Shown: piece after piece, positions 1 to 8,789 of the stretch | Position numbering within the stretch: the stretch's first letter is position 1 | Layout: every line of letters begins with the position of its first letter | Source of the DNA: Candidatus Gastranaerophilales bacterium | GTDB taxonomy: Bacteria > Cyanobacteriota > Vampirovibrionia > Gastranaerophilales > Gastranaerophilaceae | DNA length: 64,000 nucleotides | Assembly: GCA_910588555.1 (NCBI GenBank) | Contig: CAJUPC010000005.1 | Coordinates: 1-64,000, forward strand | Direction of reading: 5' to 3' | Program-made: the position numbers and the translations under genes | The notes under the pieces: generated by a model | What the model saw: only the letters and a program-made list of their open reading frames with translations | The model's database searches: none | What the model was told of the DNA's origin: nothing

Positions 1-1
1 G

Positions 2-538
2 GCGGTATTTGAAATCAACGGTAATGGAAGACCAAATACGTTTAGAAAAGATGTTATTGCGTTTAACGCTAATGGTTTAGGTTCATCATGTGCGATTGAA
101 GTAAACGGCAAATGTTTTGGCGCACCGTTTAGACCAACTCCAATGACCATAGCTGAATGTGAAGAAGCTAAAGGTAAATTTGGTATAAATTATTGTTCAA
201 CTTATGTTGACTACTGGGCAGGTGCTGTTAAACAATGCGGCGGGCTTCAAAACATGCCAACAGAAGCTGATTTAACAGAAATTGCTAATCTGTTGTACGA
301 CAAACCAATAAGCGCATCAGGCTCAATATCCGCAATTTACAACGGCAAAGCCTCTGAACTTGGTTTGCCTGAGCCTGAATTTGTTATTTGGAGTAATAAG
401 GAGGTACAGGCGGAGGCTGCGTATTATAGAGCTTTCTACTCTACCGGAACAGAAGGTAAATATGGATACTGTGCGAGTCACTGTTATGGTTTTATACGAG
501 ATGACGCTTTTCCGATGGGATTATGTTTAGTGAATTGA
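2..538 (+). CDS. C-terminal part of a pilin-like (pseudopilin) protein, 5' truncated by the window edge
   Basis: The frame is open from base 2, so the start lies outside the window; 178 residues are visible. The visible part begins with a FEINGNGRPNTFRKDV stretch, which resembles the conserved C-terminal region of prepilin-type proteins of gut Vampirovibrionia (an N-G-x-x-x-P-N-x-x-x-x-D pattern). Several cysteines follow (GSSC, GKCFG, NYCST, YCASHCYG), suggesting disulfides in an exported protein. The N-terminal methylation segment cannot be seen, so the pilin call is inferred from the C-terminal pattern and from the two other prepilin genes in the window. A strong hairpin terminator follows. 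Confidence 0.5.
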   Translation, partial: AVFEINGNGRPNTFRKDVIAFNANGLGSSCAIEVNGKCFGAPFRPTPMTIAECEEAKGKFGINYCSTYVDYWAGAVKQCGGLQNMPTEADLTEIANLLYDKPISASGSISAIYNGKASELGLPEPEFVIWSNKEVQAEAAYYRAFYSTGTEGKYGYCASHCYGFIRDDAFPMGLCLVN

Positions 539-545
539 TGACTTT

Positions 546-576
546 AATAGGTTAGGGGAAACTCTAACCTATTTTA
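546..576 (+). terminator. Rho-independent terminator after the pilin-like gene
   Basis: A perfect 10-bp inverted repeat (AATAGGTTAG / CTAACCTATT) with an 8-nt loop is followed by a short T-run. It starts 8 bases after the stop codon and separates this gene from aspS. Confidence 0.8.
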
Positions 577-633
577 TATCTCATTAAAATCTTTACAAAT
601 TTTTTATAAAACTTATTTCATTTTCTATGTTTT

Positions 634-642
634 TGGTAAAAT
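634..642 (+). promoter_or_regulatory. Likely aspS promoter (extended -10)
   Basis: TGgTAAAAT is a good extended -10 element 34 bases before the aspS ATG. No clear -35 is seen, which is usual for extended -10 promoters. Downstream an AGGA-type ribosome site precedes the ATG, so this mRNA should have a normal leader. Confidence 0.5.
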
Positions 643-675
643 ATTCTTAGACGTTTACTAGAAAAGGAAGATAGA

Positions 676-2454
676 ATGATTAAAACTAAACTTAAAGACC
701 ACAATTGCGGAGAATTAAATCTTAGCAATTTGAATGAAGAAGTTACTCTGTCAGGCTGGGCGGCTACTATCCGCGACCTTGGCGGAATTTTATTTGTTGA
801 ATTAAGAGATAGAACAGGATTTATACAGCTTGTTGCAAACCCTCAAATCAATCCTCAAGTTCACAAAGTTTTTGAAAAAGTTAAGACAGAATATGTTATT
901 ACCGTTAAAGGTAAAATTTCTAAAAGACCCGAAGAAACTTACAACGAAAAATATCCGACAGGTCAGGTTGAAATTTACCCTGACTCTGTAGAAATTCTTT
1001 CGGAAGCTAAGACATTACCGTTTGTTTTGGACGATGAAAATGTATCTGAAGATATTCGTTTGAAATACAGATACTTAGATATAAGACGTGAAAGTATGTT
1101 ACATAACTTGACTTTGCGTCACAAAATATGTCAGGCGGCAAGAAATTACCTTAACAATCAGGATTTTTTGGAAGTTGAAACGCCTATTTTGATTAAAACA
1201 ACTCCCGAAGGTGCAAGAGATTACCTTGTTCCGTCACGTGTTCAGGAAGGTAAATTTTACGCACTCCCTCAGTCTCCGCAAATCTTTAAACAACTTTTAA
1301 TGGTTGGCGGTATCGAAAGATATTATCAAATCGCAAAATGTTTCCGTGATGAAGATTTACGTGCTGACAGACAGCCTGAATTTACTCAAATTGACTTAGA
1401 AATGTCTTTTGTTGAACAGCAGGATGTTATCGATACAGTTGAAGGTTTGATTGTTGATACCTTCAAAGCGGCAGGTGTTGAAGTTCAAACTCCGTTTATT
1501 CAAATGCCATGGCAGGAAGCTATGGACAGATTTGGTTCTGATAAACCTGATACTCGTTTTGGTTTGGAATTGTTTGATATCGGTGATATCATTCTTCAAT
1601 CAGAATTCCAAATCGTTAAAAACACTCTTGAAAACGGCGGTATTGTTCGCGGTATCAAAATCCCCGGCGGTGCTAAATTCTCAAGAAAAGATATCGACGA
1701 TATTACAAAACTTGCAGTTTCATTTGGTGCAAAAGCTCTTGCTAATATTATTTACAACGAAGACGGTTCGGCAAAATCTCCTGTATTGAAATTCGTAACT
1801 GAAGAACAGGCAAAACAAATTCAAGAACGTGCTCAAGCAGAAGCCGGCGATATTATCTTCTTCGTTGCTGACAAACCGAAACTTGTTTATGACATTATGG
1901 GAAGATTGAGACTTTATTTTGGTAAACGTCTTGATTTGATTGATGAAAGCAAACATAATTTATTATGGGTTGTAGACTTCCCGATGTTTGAATGGTCTGA
2001 TGAAGAAGGCAGATTTATGGCAATGCACCACCCGTTCACATCACCTTGTATTGAAGATTTAGACAAACTTAAATCAGGCGATTTGGGCAATGTTAAATCT
2101 ATTGCTTATGATATCGTATACAACGGTACAGAATTGGGCGGCGGCTCTGTAAGAATTCACTCATCAGAAGTTCAATCAGCTATCTTTAAAGCTTTGGGAT
2201 TAACAGAAGATGAAGCAAAAGAAAAATTCGGATTTATGGTAAACGCATTGCAATACGGAACTCCTCCTCATGCAGGTCTTGCAATCGGTCTTGACAGACT
2301 AGTTGCACTTCTTTGCAGAACTGAGTCAATTCGTGATGTTATTGCGTTCCCGAAAAACTCAGGTGCAAAAGACCTTATGAGTGACGCTCCCGGTGAAGCT
2401 TCTTTACAACAGTTAAGAGAACTTCATTTAAAAAGTACGGTAACTAAGCATTAA
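676..2454 (+). CDS. aspS: Aspartyl-tRNA synthetase
   Basis: Charges tRNA-Asp with aspartate using ATP, in the cytoplasm. At 592 residues it has the usual length of the bacterial type: an N-terminal OB-fold anticodon-binding domain (about 1-110, with a W-x-x-x-x-R-D-L-G-G segment), the class II catalytic core with motif 1 around RYLDIRR, motif 2 FRDEDLRADRQPEFTQ and motif 3 GLDRL near residue 545, and the bacterial GAD insertion between motifs 2 and 3. The start is supported by the AAGGAAG ribosome site about 7 bases upstream. It is monocistronic, with a terminator on both sides. Whether it also charges tRNA-Asn cannot be read reliably from the sequence. Confidence 0.97.
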   Translation: MIKTKLKDHNCGELNLSNLNEEVTLSGWAATIRDLGGILFVELRDRTGFIQLVANPQINPQVHKVFEKVKTEYVITVKGKISKRPEETYNEKYPTGQVEIYPDSVEILSEAKTLPFVLDDENVSEDIRLKYRYLDIRRESMLHNLTLRHKICQAARNYLNNQDFLEVETPILIKTTPEGARDYLVPSRVQEGKFYALPQSPQIFKQLLMVGGIERYYQIAKCFRDEDLRADRQPEFTQIDLEMSFVEQQDVIDTVEGLIVDTFKAAGVEVQTPFIQMPWQEAMDRFGSDKPDTRFGLELFDIGDIILQSEFQIVKNTLENGGIVRGIKIPGGAKFSRKDIDDITKLAVSFGAKALANIIYNEDGSAKSPVLKFVTEEQAKQIQERAQAEAGDIIFFVADKPKLVYDIMGRLRLYFGKRLDLIDESKHNLLWVVDFPMFEWSDEEGRFMAMHHPFTSPCIEDLDKLKSGDLGNVKSIAYDIVYNGTELGGGSVRIHSSEVQSAIFKALGLTEDEAKEKFGFMVNALQYGTPPHAGLAIGLDRLVALLCRTESIRDVIAFPKNSGAKDLMSDAPGEASLQQLRELHLKSTVTKH

Positions 2455-2480
2455 AAAAGAGCCTTCGGGCTCTTTTTTTT
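2455..2480. terminator. Bidirectional terminator between aspS and a convergent small gene
   Basis: AAAAGAGCC-TTCG-GGCTCTTTT is a 9-bp stem with a UUCG-type tetraloop, flanked by A-run and T-run, so it can stop transcription from both converging genes. The stop codon of the minus-strand gene lies inside its T-run. Confidence 0.9.
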
Positions 2481-2793
2481 ATCTGTTTGCTTTTCCTTTT
2501 GTCACAATTTCATTATATTTTCTTATTATATTTGCACAAAATTCGCTTCTGTATTGAGCGTGTTCGTATGGAAAACTCAAATTAATAAATTTGCCTTTAT
2601 CAAAAGTAGCAACTCCTGTAACCTCTATACCGTTATTTAACTTTGTACTTATCTGAATAATATCAGATGGTTGGGGCATATCTCTATATGCGGCTTCATA
2701 TAATTTGTTTAAAACTTGACCAATATGTCTTGCTCCACGTTTGGGGTTACTTCCGCAGAATGTTGGGTGTGTGGCAGCTGGTTGAATTTGCAT
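2479..2793 (-). CDS. Hypothetical protein with a short F-C-G leader
   Basis: 104 residues, not recognised. The N-terminus is MQIQPAATHPTFCG: a short polar leader ending in F-C-G, which resembles the start of four other proteins in the window (at 8790, 20673, 22368 and, less exactly, 32869). The rest is a compact, probably soluble, domain with basic and aromatic residues. An AGGAGA ribosome site sits about 6 bases before the ATG and confirms the start. It is divergent from ribF with about 88 bases between the two starts, and shares a bidirectional terminator with aspS. Function unknown. Confidence 0.7.
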   Translation of the reverse strand: MQIQPAATHPTFCGSNPKRGARHIGQVLNKLYEAAYRDMPQPSDIIQISTKLNNGIEVTGVATFDKGKFINLSFPYEHAQYRSEFCANIIRKYNEIVTKGKANR

Positions 2794-2869
2794 GAGTTTC
2801 TCCTTTTTTTGTTTAAAGTTTTCAATAAATTATTTTTTGCCATTATGTAACGTAATATTACTTTTGGTT

Positions 2870-2875
2870 TATAAT
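2870..2875 (+). promoter_or_regulatory. ribF -10 box, leaderless arrangement
   Basis: TATAAT followed by exactly six bases (AAATTT) and then the ribF ATG. With the usual 6-7 nt from -10 to the start of transcription, the mRNA would begin at the A of the ATG. No Shine-Dalgarno sequence is present. Confidence 0.6.
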
Positions 2876-2881
2876 AAATTT

Positions 2882-3760
2882 ATGCAAATATATACAGAAT
2901 TAAATAAAAATCCTGACTTATCACTGGCATTGGGCTTTTTTGACGGAGTTCATCTCGGACATAAAGCCGTTATACAAAGTGCGGTCAAATTTGCAAAAGA
3001 ACATGGTAAAAAATCGGCTGTTATAACTTTCTCTGACCATCCGTGCTGTTACTTCTGGGGTGTTTGTCCTAAATATATTCTTACATGTAAAGAACGCGAA
3101 AAAAGAATTGCGGAACTTGGTGTAGATTATTTGTATGAACTTGATTTTGAAAGTATTTCAGGGCTTACCGCACAGGATTATTTAAAGGATATTCTTATTA
3201 ACTATTTTATACCTGTTTCAATTTCTACAGGCTGGAACCATAATTTTGGGTGTAAAAAATCAGGAAATGTTAAATTTTTGCATGAAAATTCAAAAAAATT
3301 CGATTATGAATATTTTGAACTCCCTCCGCAAAAACTCGATAATGAAATAATCAGCAGTACTACAATTCGTAAACTCTTAGCAGAGGGAAAAATTGAAAAA
3401 GCAAATGATATGCTCGGTTATAAGTTTTCAATCAGCGGAATTGTTGTAAAAGGTAATCAAATAGGCAGAACTATCGGTTTTAAAACAGCAAATATAGTTT
3501 ATCCTTCGGAGCTTATCGAACTTCCTTACGGGGTATATTCCGTTAACACAAATTATGGTGCTGGTATTGCAAATTTTGGAGTTCGACCGACAATAAACGG
3601 CTCACATGCTGTTTTGGAAGTTCATATTCTTGGTTTTGACAAAGATATTTATGGCGAAGAAATTGAAATTGAATTTAATAAAATGCTTCGTCATGAGAAA
3701 AAATTCTTATCTTTGGATGAACTTAAAAACCAAATCCAACGTGACATTTCGATGATTTAA
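2882..3760 (+). CDS. ribF: Bifunctional riboflavin kinase / FAD synthetase
   Basis: Makes FMN from riboflavin and then FAD from FMN. The N-terminal nucleotidyltransferase half contains the GFFDGVHLGH motif (residues about 18-27) and the SSTTIRKLL motif near 160; the C-terminal riboflavin kinase half contains GRTIGFKTAN and ends with an E-I-E-F strand and a DISMI tail. At 292 residues it is of typical length. The reading frame is open 30 codons further upstream (to 2792), but the family begins at MQIYTEL and that ATG lies exactly 6 nt after a TATAAT box, so 2882 is chosen. It ends 3 bases before the end of the convergent TPR gene. Confidence 0.95.
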   Translation: MQIYTELNKNPDLSLALGFFDGVHLGHKAVIQSAVKFAKEHGKKSAVITFSDHPCCYFWGVCPKYILTCKEREKRIAELGVDYLYELDFESISGLTAQDYLKDILINYFIPVSISTGWNHNFGCKKSGNVKFLHENSKKFDYEYFELPPQKLDNEIISSTTIRKLLAEGKIEKANDMLGYKFSISGIVVKGNQIGRTIGFKTANIVYPSELIELPYGVYSVNTNYGAGIANFGVRPTINGSHAVLEVHILGFDKDIYGEEIEIEFNKMLRHEKKFLSLDELKNQIQRDISMI

Positions 3761-3763
3761 TTA

Positions 3764-5425
3764 TTATTCGATATCAAATAATTTGTGAAGTCTTGTTCTG
3801 ATATCTTCTTCATCCAAGTCGTTTGTGATTTTGTTTAAATCCATTGACATTTGGTAATAGTTTGCCGCGTCATTAATAAATCCCATAGCTTCGCTGGCTC
3901 TTGCAGCATTAAAATAAGCAAGAGTGTAATTAGGATTTAGTTCAACAGCGTTTTCAAAGTATTCAAGAGCTTCTTCGGCATCGCCTAAGCCGTCAAGGTA
4001 AAGAATTCCCAAATTATTTTGTGCATATTCATTATCGGGATTTAAATCAATAGATTTGTGGAAAGATACAAGTGCTTCTTCAAGATAATCTTTTTCCCAT
4101 AATGCAACACCGGCTTTTGAATATCCTCTGTAGTCTTCGGGGTTTAGCATAATTGCATCGCAATAAGCTCTTATTGCACTGTCCAAATCATAAGCTGCCA
4201 TGTGAATATCTCCAAGTGACAAATATAATTCATAGTTGTTCGGGTCAAGAATTATACCTGCTTGATAAGTCGAAACAGCCGCTTCAACATTGCCTTTGAC
4301 TTCAGCATAAATAGAACCCAATGCCTGACAAACAATAGAAGTCCATTCTTTATCGGGGTTAAGTGCAATTGCTTTTTGATAATGCTCGATTGCGTCATCA
4401 TATAATTCAGCTTTTGAATATGCATAAGCTAATGAGTTATTATAAAACGGATTTTCCGTGTCATTATCAAGTGCAAGCTTAAACGCACTTATAGAATTAA
4501 TTTTATCTTCTTTAGTTAAATATAAATGACCCAATTCGTAATAAATCTGAGGGGTATCGATATTAAATTCAAGAAGTTTTTCGTAGCAGTCAATAGCTTC
4601 GTCTGTCTGCTCGGGGAAATATGTCTGTAAAACGGTTGCAAGTTTTACAAGAACTTCACGATTTAACGGATTAGCTTCCAAAACTTTTCTGTAACAATCA
4701 ACTGTTAAATCAATTTCTTTATTTTTTAAGGCAATATCACCCATTCTATTATAGAAAATTTCGCCGTGGTTAGTTGCCATGACAGCTTGTCTGTAAAGAT
4801 TTTCGGCAGACGGGTACATTTTGAATTTTTCCAAAAATTTTCCGACAGTATTGTATGTAAATACCGACAAATCATCTGACATGTTTTTATAAAACATTTT
4901 CATAGACGGTTTGTCCCAAGCAAGCATAAGACTTCCTGATACGAAATAGTATAGAAAACTCAAATAATCTGCGGGGTTTCCGTTTTGAGAATTGATTTTC
5001 TGCAAAATGGATTGAGAAAGTATTAAACGCGGGCGTGCAGATTTTAATTTTCCCATTTTTATAGCTGATTTGAACTCATTTTCAGCCGATTTAAAATCGT
5101 TTGCAAGTTTCATGAAAAAGCCTGTATAAAGACGCGCATTTACGTTTTGAGGCGCAAGAGAAACTGCTGTTTTGCACTGTTCAATAGCTGTTTCAAGACT
5201 GATTTGTCCTTGTTCCCACATTAAAGCAGCAAGTCTGTAATAAGCCTCCGGTAAAGCAGGGTCATATTTTACCGCGTCTATATAATATTCGATAGCTTCC
5301 TGCAAGTCGGAATTCTGCTGTCTCACAAGGTATTTTTCATGAGCTTCTCTGGCTTTTTCAAGAGCTTCAGCGGCTCTATCCGTATTTGCTGCTACTATCG
5401 GCTGTATTAAAGTTTGTTCTGACAT
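3764..5425 (-). CDS. TPR-repeat protein
   Basis: 553 residues made mostly of tetratricopeptide repeats, for example the A-x-x-x-Y-x-x-A-I-x-L-N-P-D repeats that recur every 34 residues from about residue 40 to 540. There is no signal peptide or membrane segment, so it should be a cytoplasmic scaffold that binds other proteins; the partner is not evident. The ATG at 5425 is chosen over a TTG one codon earlier because GGAG lies 7 bases before it. It converges on ribF with a 3-base gap and no terminator between them. Confidence 0.85.
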   Translation of the reverse strand: MSEQTLIQPIVAANTDRAAEALEKAREAHEKYLVRQQNSDLQEAIEYYIDAVKYDPALPEAYYRLAALMWEQGQISLETAIEQCKTAVSLAPQNVNARLYTGFFMKLANDFKSAENEFKSAIKMGKLKSARPRLILSQSILQKINSQNGNPADYLSFLYYFVSGSLMLAWDKPSMKMFYKNMSDDLSVFTYNTVGKFLEKFKMYPSAENLYRQAVMATNHGEIFYNRMGDIALKNKEIDLTVDCYRKVLEANPLNREVLVKLATVLQTYFPEQTDEAIDCYEKLLEFNIDTPQIYYELGHLYLTKEDKINSISAFKLALDNDTENPFYNNSLAYAYSKAELYDDAIEHYQKAIALNPDKEWTSIVCQALGSIYAEVKGNVEAAVSTYQAGIILDPNNYELYLSLGDIHMAAYDLDSAIRAYCDAIMLNPEDYRGYSKAGVALWEKDYLEEALVSFHKSIDLNPDNEYAQNNLGILYLDGLGDAEEALEYFENAVELNPNYTLAYFNAARASEAMGFINDAANYYQMSMDLNKITNDLDEEDIRTRLHKLFDIE

Positions 5426-5526
5426 CAATGAGCTCCAAATAAGATGTATTTCTGTGTTTTGTTTGACGACATATATAATAATAGTCTTTACAAAACTTAA
5501 TTAATATCATCTACATGGAGTATAAA

Positions 5527-6759
5527 TTATTTGTCTGTTGAGAATGAATAAACAATTTCCCTGTTATATTCTTCTCCTGCTTTCAAAATGCCTTTTTCTT
5601 TGAAATTTTCGGTGTTAATTGCATTAGGATAAAATTGCGGTTCCACACATAGTGATGAACGCTTTTCGTATCGCGAACCGCTTTTACCTGCCGGCTGGGC
5701 TGATTTTCCTAAGTGATTTGCTGTATAAAACTGAAAACCGGGGAGATTTGTCGAAACTTTCAAAGTTATTCCTGTTTTTTCGGATTTTACGCTTGCGGCT
5801 TCTATTAGAGTTTTTCCGTCGTAATTATCTATGCAATAATTTTGGTCAAATCCTGAGCCGATTTTAATTTGTTCATGGTCAGAATTAATTACATCGCCTA
5901 TTTTTTTAGGAGTTCTGAAATCAAACGGAGTATTTTCTACTTCTGTAAATTCTCCTGTAGGTACGGCAATTTTACTGTTTCTTGTTATTTTTGATGAATT
6001 CGGTAAAGTTACAGTATGGTCTAAAACAGAATTTTCTGATGTGTTTTCTGCGCCGTCAAGATTAAAATAAGTGTGATTGGTTAAATTAATAATTGTATCT
6101 TTATCTGTTTTTGCGTTGTATAAAATATGTAAGTTATTATCGTTGTCAAACTTATATACGACAGAGGTTTCAACATTTGCAGGATAGCCGCTTTCCATAT
6201 CTTTTTTCAGGTATGTAAATTTAATGCCGTCTTTCAGTGGCTCAGCTTTCCAATTTTTAACGTCTAACCCTTGAGTTCCGCCATGTGAATGGGTTTTGCC
6301 GTTATCCTTGTTGCATTCCAGTGTGTATTCGGTGTTGTTTAGTGTAAATTTACCGTCACTGATTTTGTTTGCGTAAGGTCCGATAGTTCCGCCGGCGTGT
6401 CCTACTGGTGCAGTTTCGTAAGGAGTTACACTGTCATAGCCTTGAGTAACGTCAACGAGCTTTCCGTTTTTATCGGGAACCCTTACTGATGTCAGTGTTG
6501 CTCCAAATGTCGACAAATCTACACTTGCGCCATTTTTATTAGTAATTGTGTAAAGAAAAGCTTTTTCACCGTTTTTTAATTTTCCGAAAGATTTTTTAGA
6601 AATTTTAATACCCGCATAATTATTGTCATCAACCTTAATTGTTTTGGTATAAGTATCTTTTGGCGGTTGAGTTTTTAAAAATTCCTGATGGACAATCTTT
6701 TGAGACTGGTTATTGTTGTTTAGATTAAACATAAAATGCGGATTAAAATCTATCGGCAT
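5527..6759 (-). CDS. galM: Aldose 1-epimerase (galactose mutarotase) with an N-terminal extension
   Basis: Interconverts alpha and beta anomers of galactose or glucose so that they can enter the Leloir pathway or glycolysis. The family's landmarks are present: an N-L-T-N-H-T-Y-F-N segment with the catalytic histidine, GFDQNYC, and CVEPQFYPNAIN, which carries the catalytic glutamate region. At 410 residues it is 50-60 longer than usual; the extra part is an Asn/Gln/Lys-rich N-terminus before the galM fold, which does not look like a signal peptide. AGGAG lies 6 bases before the ATG. It is divergent from mnmG and alone in its transcript. Confidence 0.9.
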   Translation of the reverse strand: MPIDFNPHFMFNLNNNNQSQKIVHQEFLKTQPPKDTYTKTIKVDDNNYAGIKISKKSFGKLKNGEKAFLYTITNKNGASVDLSTFGATLTSVRVPDKNGKLVDVTQGYDSVTPYETAPVGHAGGTIGPYANKISDGKFTLNNTEYTLECNKDNGKTHSHGGTQGLDVKNWKAEPLKDGIKFTYLKKDMESGYPANVETSVVYKFDNDNNLHILYNAKTDKDTIINLTNHTYFNLDGAENTSENSVLDHTVTLPNSSKITRNSKIAVPTGEFTEVENTPFDFRTPKKIGDVINSDHEQIKIGSGFDQNYCIDNYDGKTLIEAASVKSEKTGITLKVSTNLPGFQFYTANHLGKSAQPAGKSGSRYEKRSSLCVEPQFYPNAINTENFKEKGILKAGEEYNREIVYSFSTDK

Positions 6760-6782
6760 ATCATACTCCTTTTTTTTATAAA

Positions 6783-6806
6783 GTAGGTCGGGATTGCTAT
6801 CCCGAC
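6783..6806. repeat. Short palindromic repeat, copy 1
   Basis: An 8-bp perfect stem (GTCGGGAT / ATCCCGAC) with a TGCT loop, preceded by GTAG. A second copy lies at 46536-46559 with the same layout, and its stem differences are compensated on the opposite arm. It sits in the galM-mnmG intergenic region. Confidence 0.65.
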
Positions 6807-6843
6807 AATTGCATATATATTATAACAGAAAATTTTTTTGTAA

Positions 6844-6849
6844 TATAAT
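6844..6849 (+). promoter_or_regulatory. mnmG -10 box, leaderless arrangement
   Basis: TATAAT, then six bases (ACTGAT), then the mnmG ATG. No ribosome-binding site lies between. This predicts a leaderless mRNA. Confidence 0.6.
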
Positions 6850-6855
6850 ACTGAT

Positions 6856-8739
6856 ATGAATTATCTGAATAACAAATACGATATTATAGTAGTTGGTGCA
6901 GGGCATGCAGGCTGTGAGGCTGCAATTTCCTGTGCTAAATTGGGTGCAAAAGTTTTGCTTTGCACGCTTAATGTTGATAACATTGCGCTTATGCCGTGCA
7001 ATCCTGCAATAGGTGGCCCCGCAAAATCAACTCTGGTTAGAGAAATTGATACCCTCGGCGGTGTTATGGGGGAAGCGGCTGATGCAACTTATATTCAGAT
7101 GAAAATGTTAAATTCCTCAAAAGGCCCTGCTGTAAGGGCGCTACGCGCACAATCAGACAAACGTCAATATATGGATTATATGCGCAATATTATTGAGAAT
7201 AACGAAAATATTTATCTGAGACAGGCTTGTATTACAGATTTAATCGTTAAAGACGGCAGAATTTCAGGTGCGGTTGATGAATTTGGAATTGAATATTCTG
7301 CACAGGCTGTTGTTTTGACAACCGGAACTTCATTAAACGGTAAAATATTTGTCGGACTTCGTTCTTATGAAGCGGGACGATTGGGTGAAAAGGCAGCGCA
7401 CGGATTATCCGAGTCTTTGATAAAACATGGTATTACGATTAAAAAGCTTAAAACAGGCACACCTCCGCGTGTTGATAAACGTACAATTGATTATTCAAAA
7501 ATGCAAATTCAACCCGGGGATGATAATCTTCATTTTTATTCGTTTAAACCGAACAGACCAATTCGCAAGCAATATCCGTGTTATTTGACAAGAACAAACG
7601 AAGAAACGCATAGAATAATTAAAGAAAATCTTGATAAATCTCCGATGTTTCAGGGTTTAATTCAAGGTGTGGGACCACGTTATTGCCCGTCAATTGAGGA
7701 TAAAGTCGTAAGATTTAGCGAAAATCCGTCGCACCATATATTCATTGAACCTGAAGGCTTGGGAACTTATGAAGTTTATATTCAAGGTTTTTCAAGCAGT
7801 CTGCCCGAACAGGTTCAGGTACAAATGCTCAGAACCCTCCCGGGATTAGAAAATGCCCATATAATAAAACCCGCTTATGCTGTTGAATATGATTATGTTC
7901 CCGCTGTTCAGACTACACATTCTCTTATGTCAAAAAATATTCAGGGACTTTTCTTTGGCGGACAAATTAACGGAACAAGCGGTTATGAAGAAGCTGCTGC
8001 GCAAGGACTAATTGCGGGTATAAACGCGTTTAATTATATAAATAATCGTGAAATGCTTGAACTTTCAAGAAGCTCGTCTTATATCGGAACCCTTATTGAT
8101 GATTTGGTGACAAAAGATATTCAAGACCCTTACAGAATGCTTACTTCCCGTTCGGAATACAGACTTCTTTTAAGGCAGGATAACGCAGATACAAGGTTGA
8201 CTCCTATTGGTCATAAAGTCGGACTTGTTGATGATAAACAGTTCAAAGTTTTTACAGATAAACAAGAAGCAATTGAGCGCGAAATGGAACGTATTCGTGA
8301 AGTAAAAATTTCAGCTTCCGATGAAGTTAATTCAATATTGTCCGAGTATGGCGAACATATGGATCGCGGAATGAAGATTGCCGAACTTTTAAAACGTCCT
8401 AATATTGATTACAATGTAATTCAAAAACTTGATGAAACAACCCGCGAATTAAATATTCCATTTGATGTTGCCGAGCAAGTTGAAATTCTTGTAAAATACG
8501 ACGGATATTTAAAACGTCAGGAATTTCAGGTTGAGCAGGCAGGAAAACTTGATAAATACAAAATCCCTGATGATATTGATTATTCAAAACTTGAACATAT
8601 TTCATCAGAAACACGAGATAAGTTATCAAAAATAAGACCTAAAACATTAGCGCAAGCTTCTCGTATCGGGGGTGTAAAACCTGCAGATATTTCGATTTTA
8701 ATGGTAATGCTTGAACGCCATCAGGTTGCAAGAAAATAG
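6856..8739 (+). CDS. mnmG: tRNA uridine-5-carboxymethylaminomethyl modification enzyme MnmG
   Basis: FAD-dependent partner of MnmE; adds the carboxymethylaminomethyl group to the wobble uridine of certain tRNAs. The FAD-binding dinucleotide motif VVGAGHAGCEAA is at residues about 12-23, followed by the conserved CNPAIGGPAKS segment with the catalytic cysteine, GLRSYEAGRLGE, and the C-terminal helical GidA-associated domain ending in RPKTLAQASRIGGVKPAD. At 627 residues it has the standard length. The start is fixed by the -10 box 6 nt upstream and by the family N-terminus. mnmE is not in the window. Confidence 0.97.
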   Translation: MNYLNNKYDIIVVGAGHAGCEAAISCAKLGAKVLLCTLNVDNIALMPCNPAIGGPAKSTLVREIDTLGGVMGEAADATYIQMKMLNSSKGPAVRALRAQSDKRQYMDYMRNIIENNENIYLRQACITDLIVKDGRISGAVDEFGIEYSAQAVVLTTGTSLNGKIFVGLRSYEAGRLGEKAAHGLSESLIKHGITIKKLKTGTPPRVDKRTIDYSKMQIQPGDDNLHFYSFKPNRPIRKQYPCYLTRTNEETHRIIKENLDKSPMFQGLIQGVGPRYCPSIEDKVVRFSENPSHHIFIEPEGLGTYEVYIQGFSSSLPEQVQVQMLRTLPGLENAHIIKPAYAVEYDYVPAVQTTHSLMSKNIQGLFFGGQINGTSGYEEAAAQGLIAGINAFNYINNREMLELSRSSSYIGTLIDDLVTKDIQDPYRMLTSRSEYRLLLRQDNADTRLTPIGHKVGLVDDKQFKVFTDKQEAIEREMERIREVKISASDEVNSILSEYGEHMDRGMKIAELLKRPNIDYNVIQKLDETTRELNIPFDVAEQVEILVKYDGYLKRQEFQVEQAGKLDKYKIPDDIDYSKLEHISSETRDKLSKIRPKTLAQASRIGGVKPADISILMVMLERHQVARK

Positions 8740-8789
8740 TCTGTGTATTAATAGCAAAATATTTTATGTTTGAATTTTGTTATATTACA

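Noticed and set aside
2792..2881. The 30 extra codons upstream of ribF
   Set aside because: They run into the divergent gene's start and precede the family N-terminus; the -10 box lies inside them.
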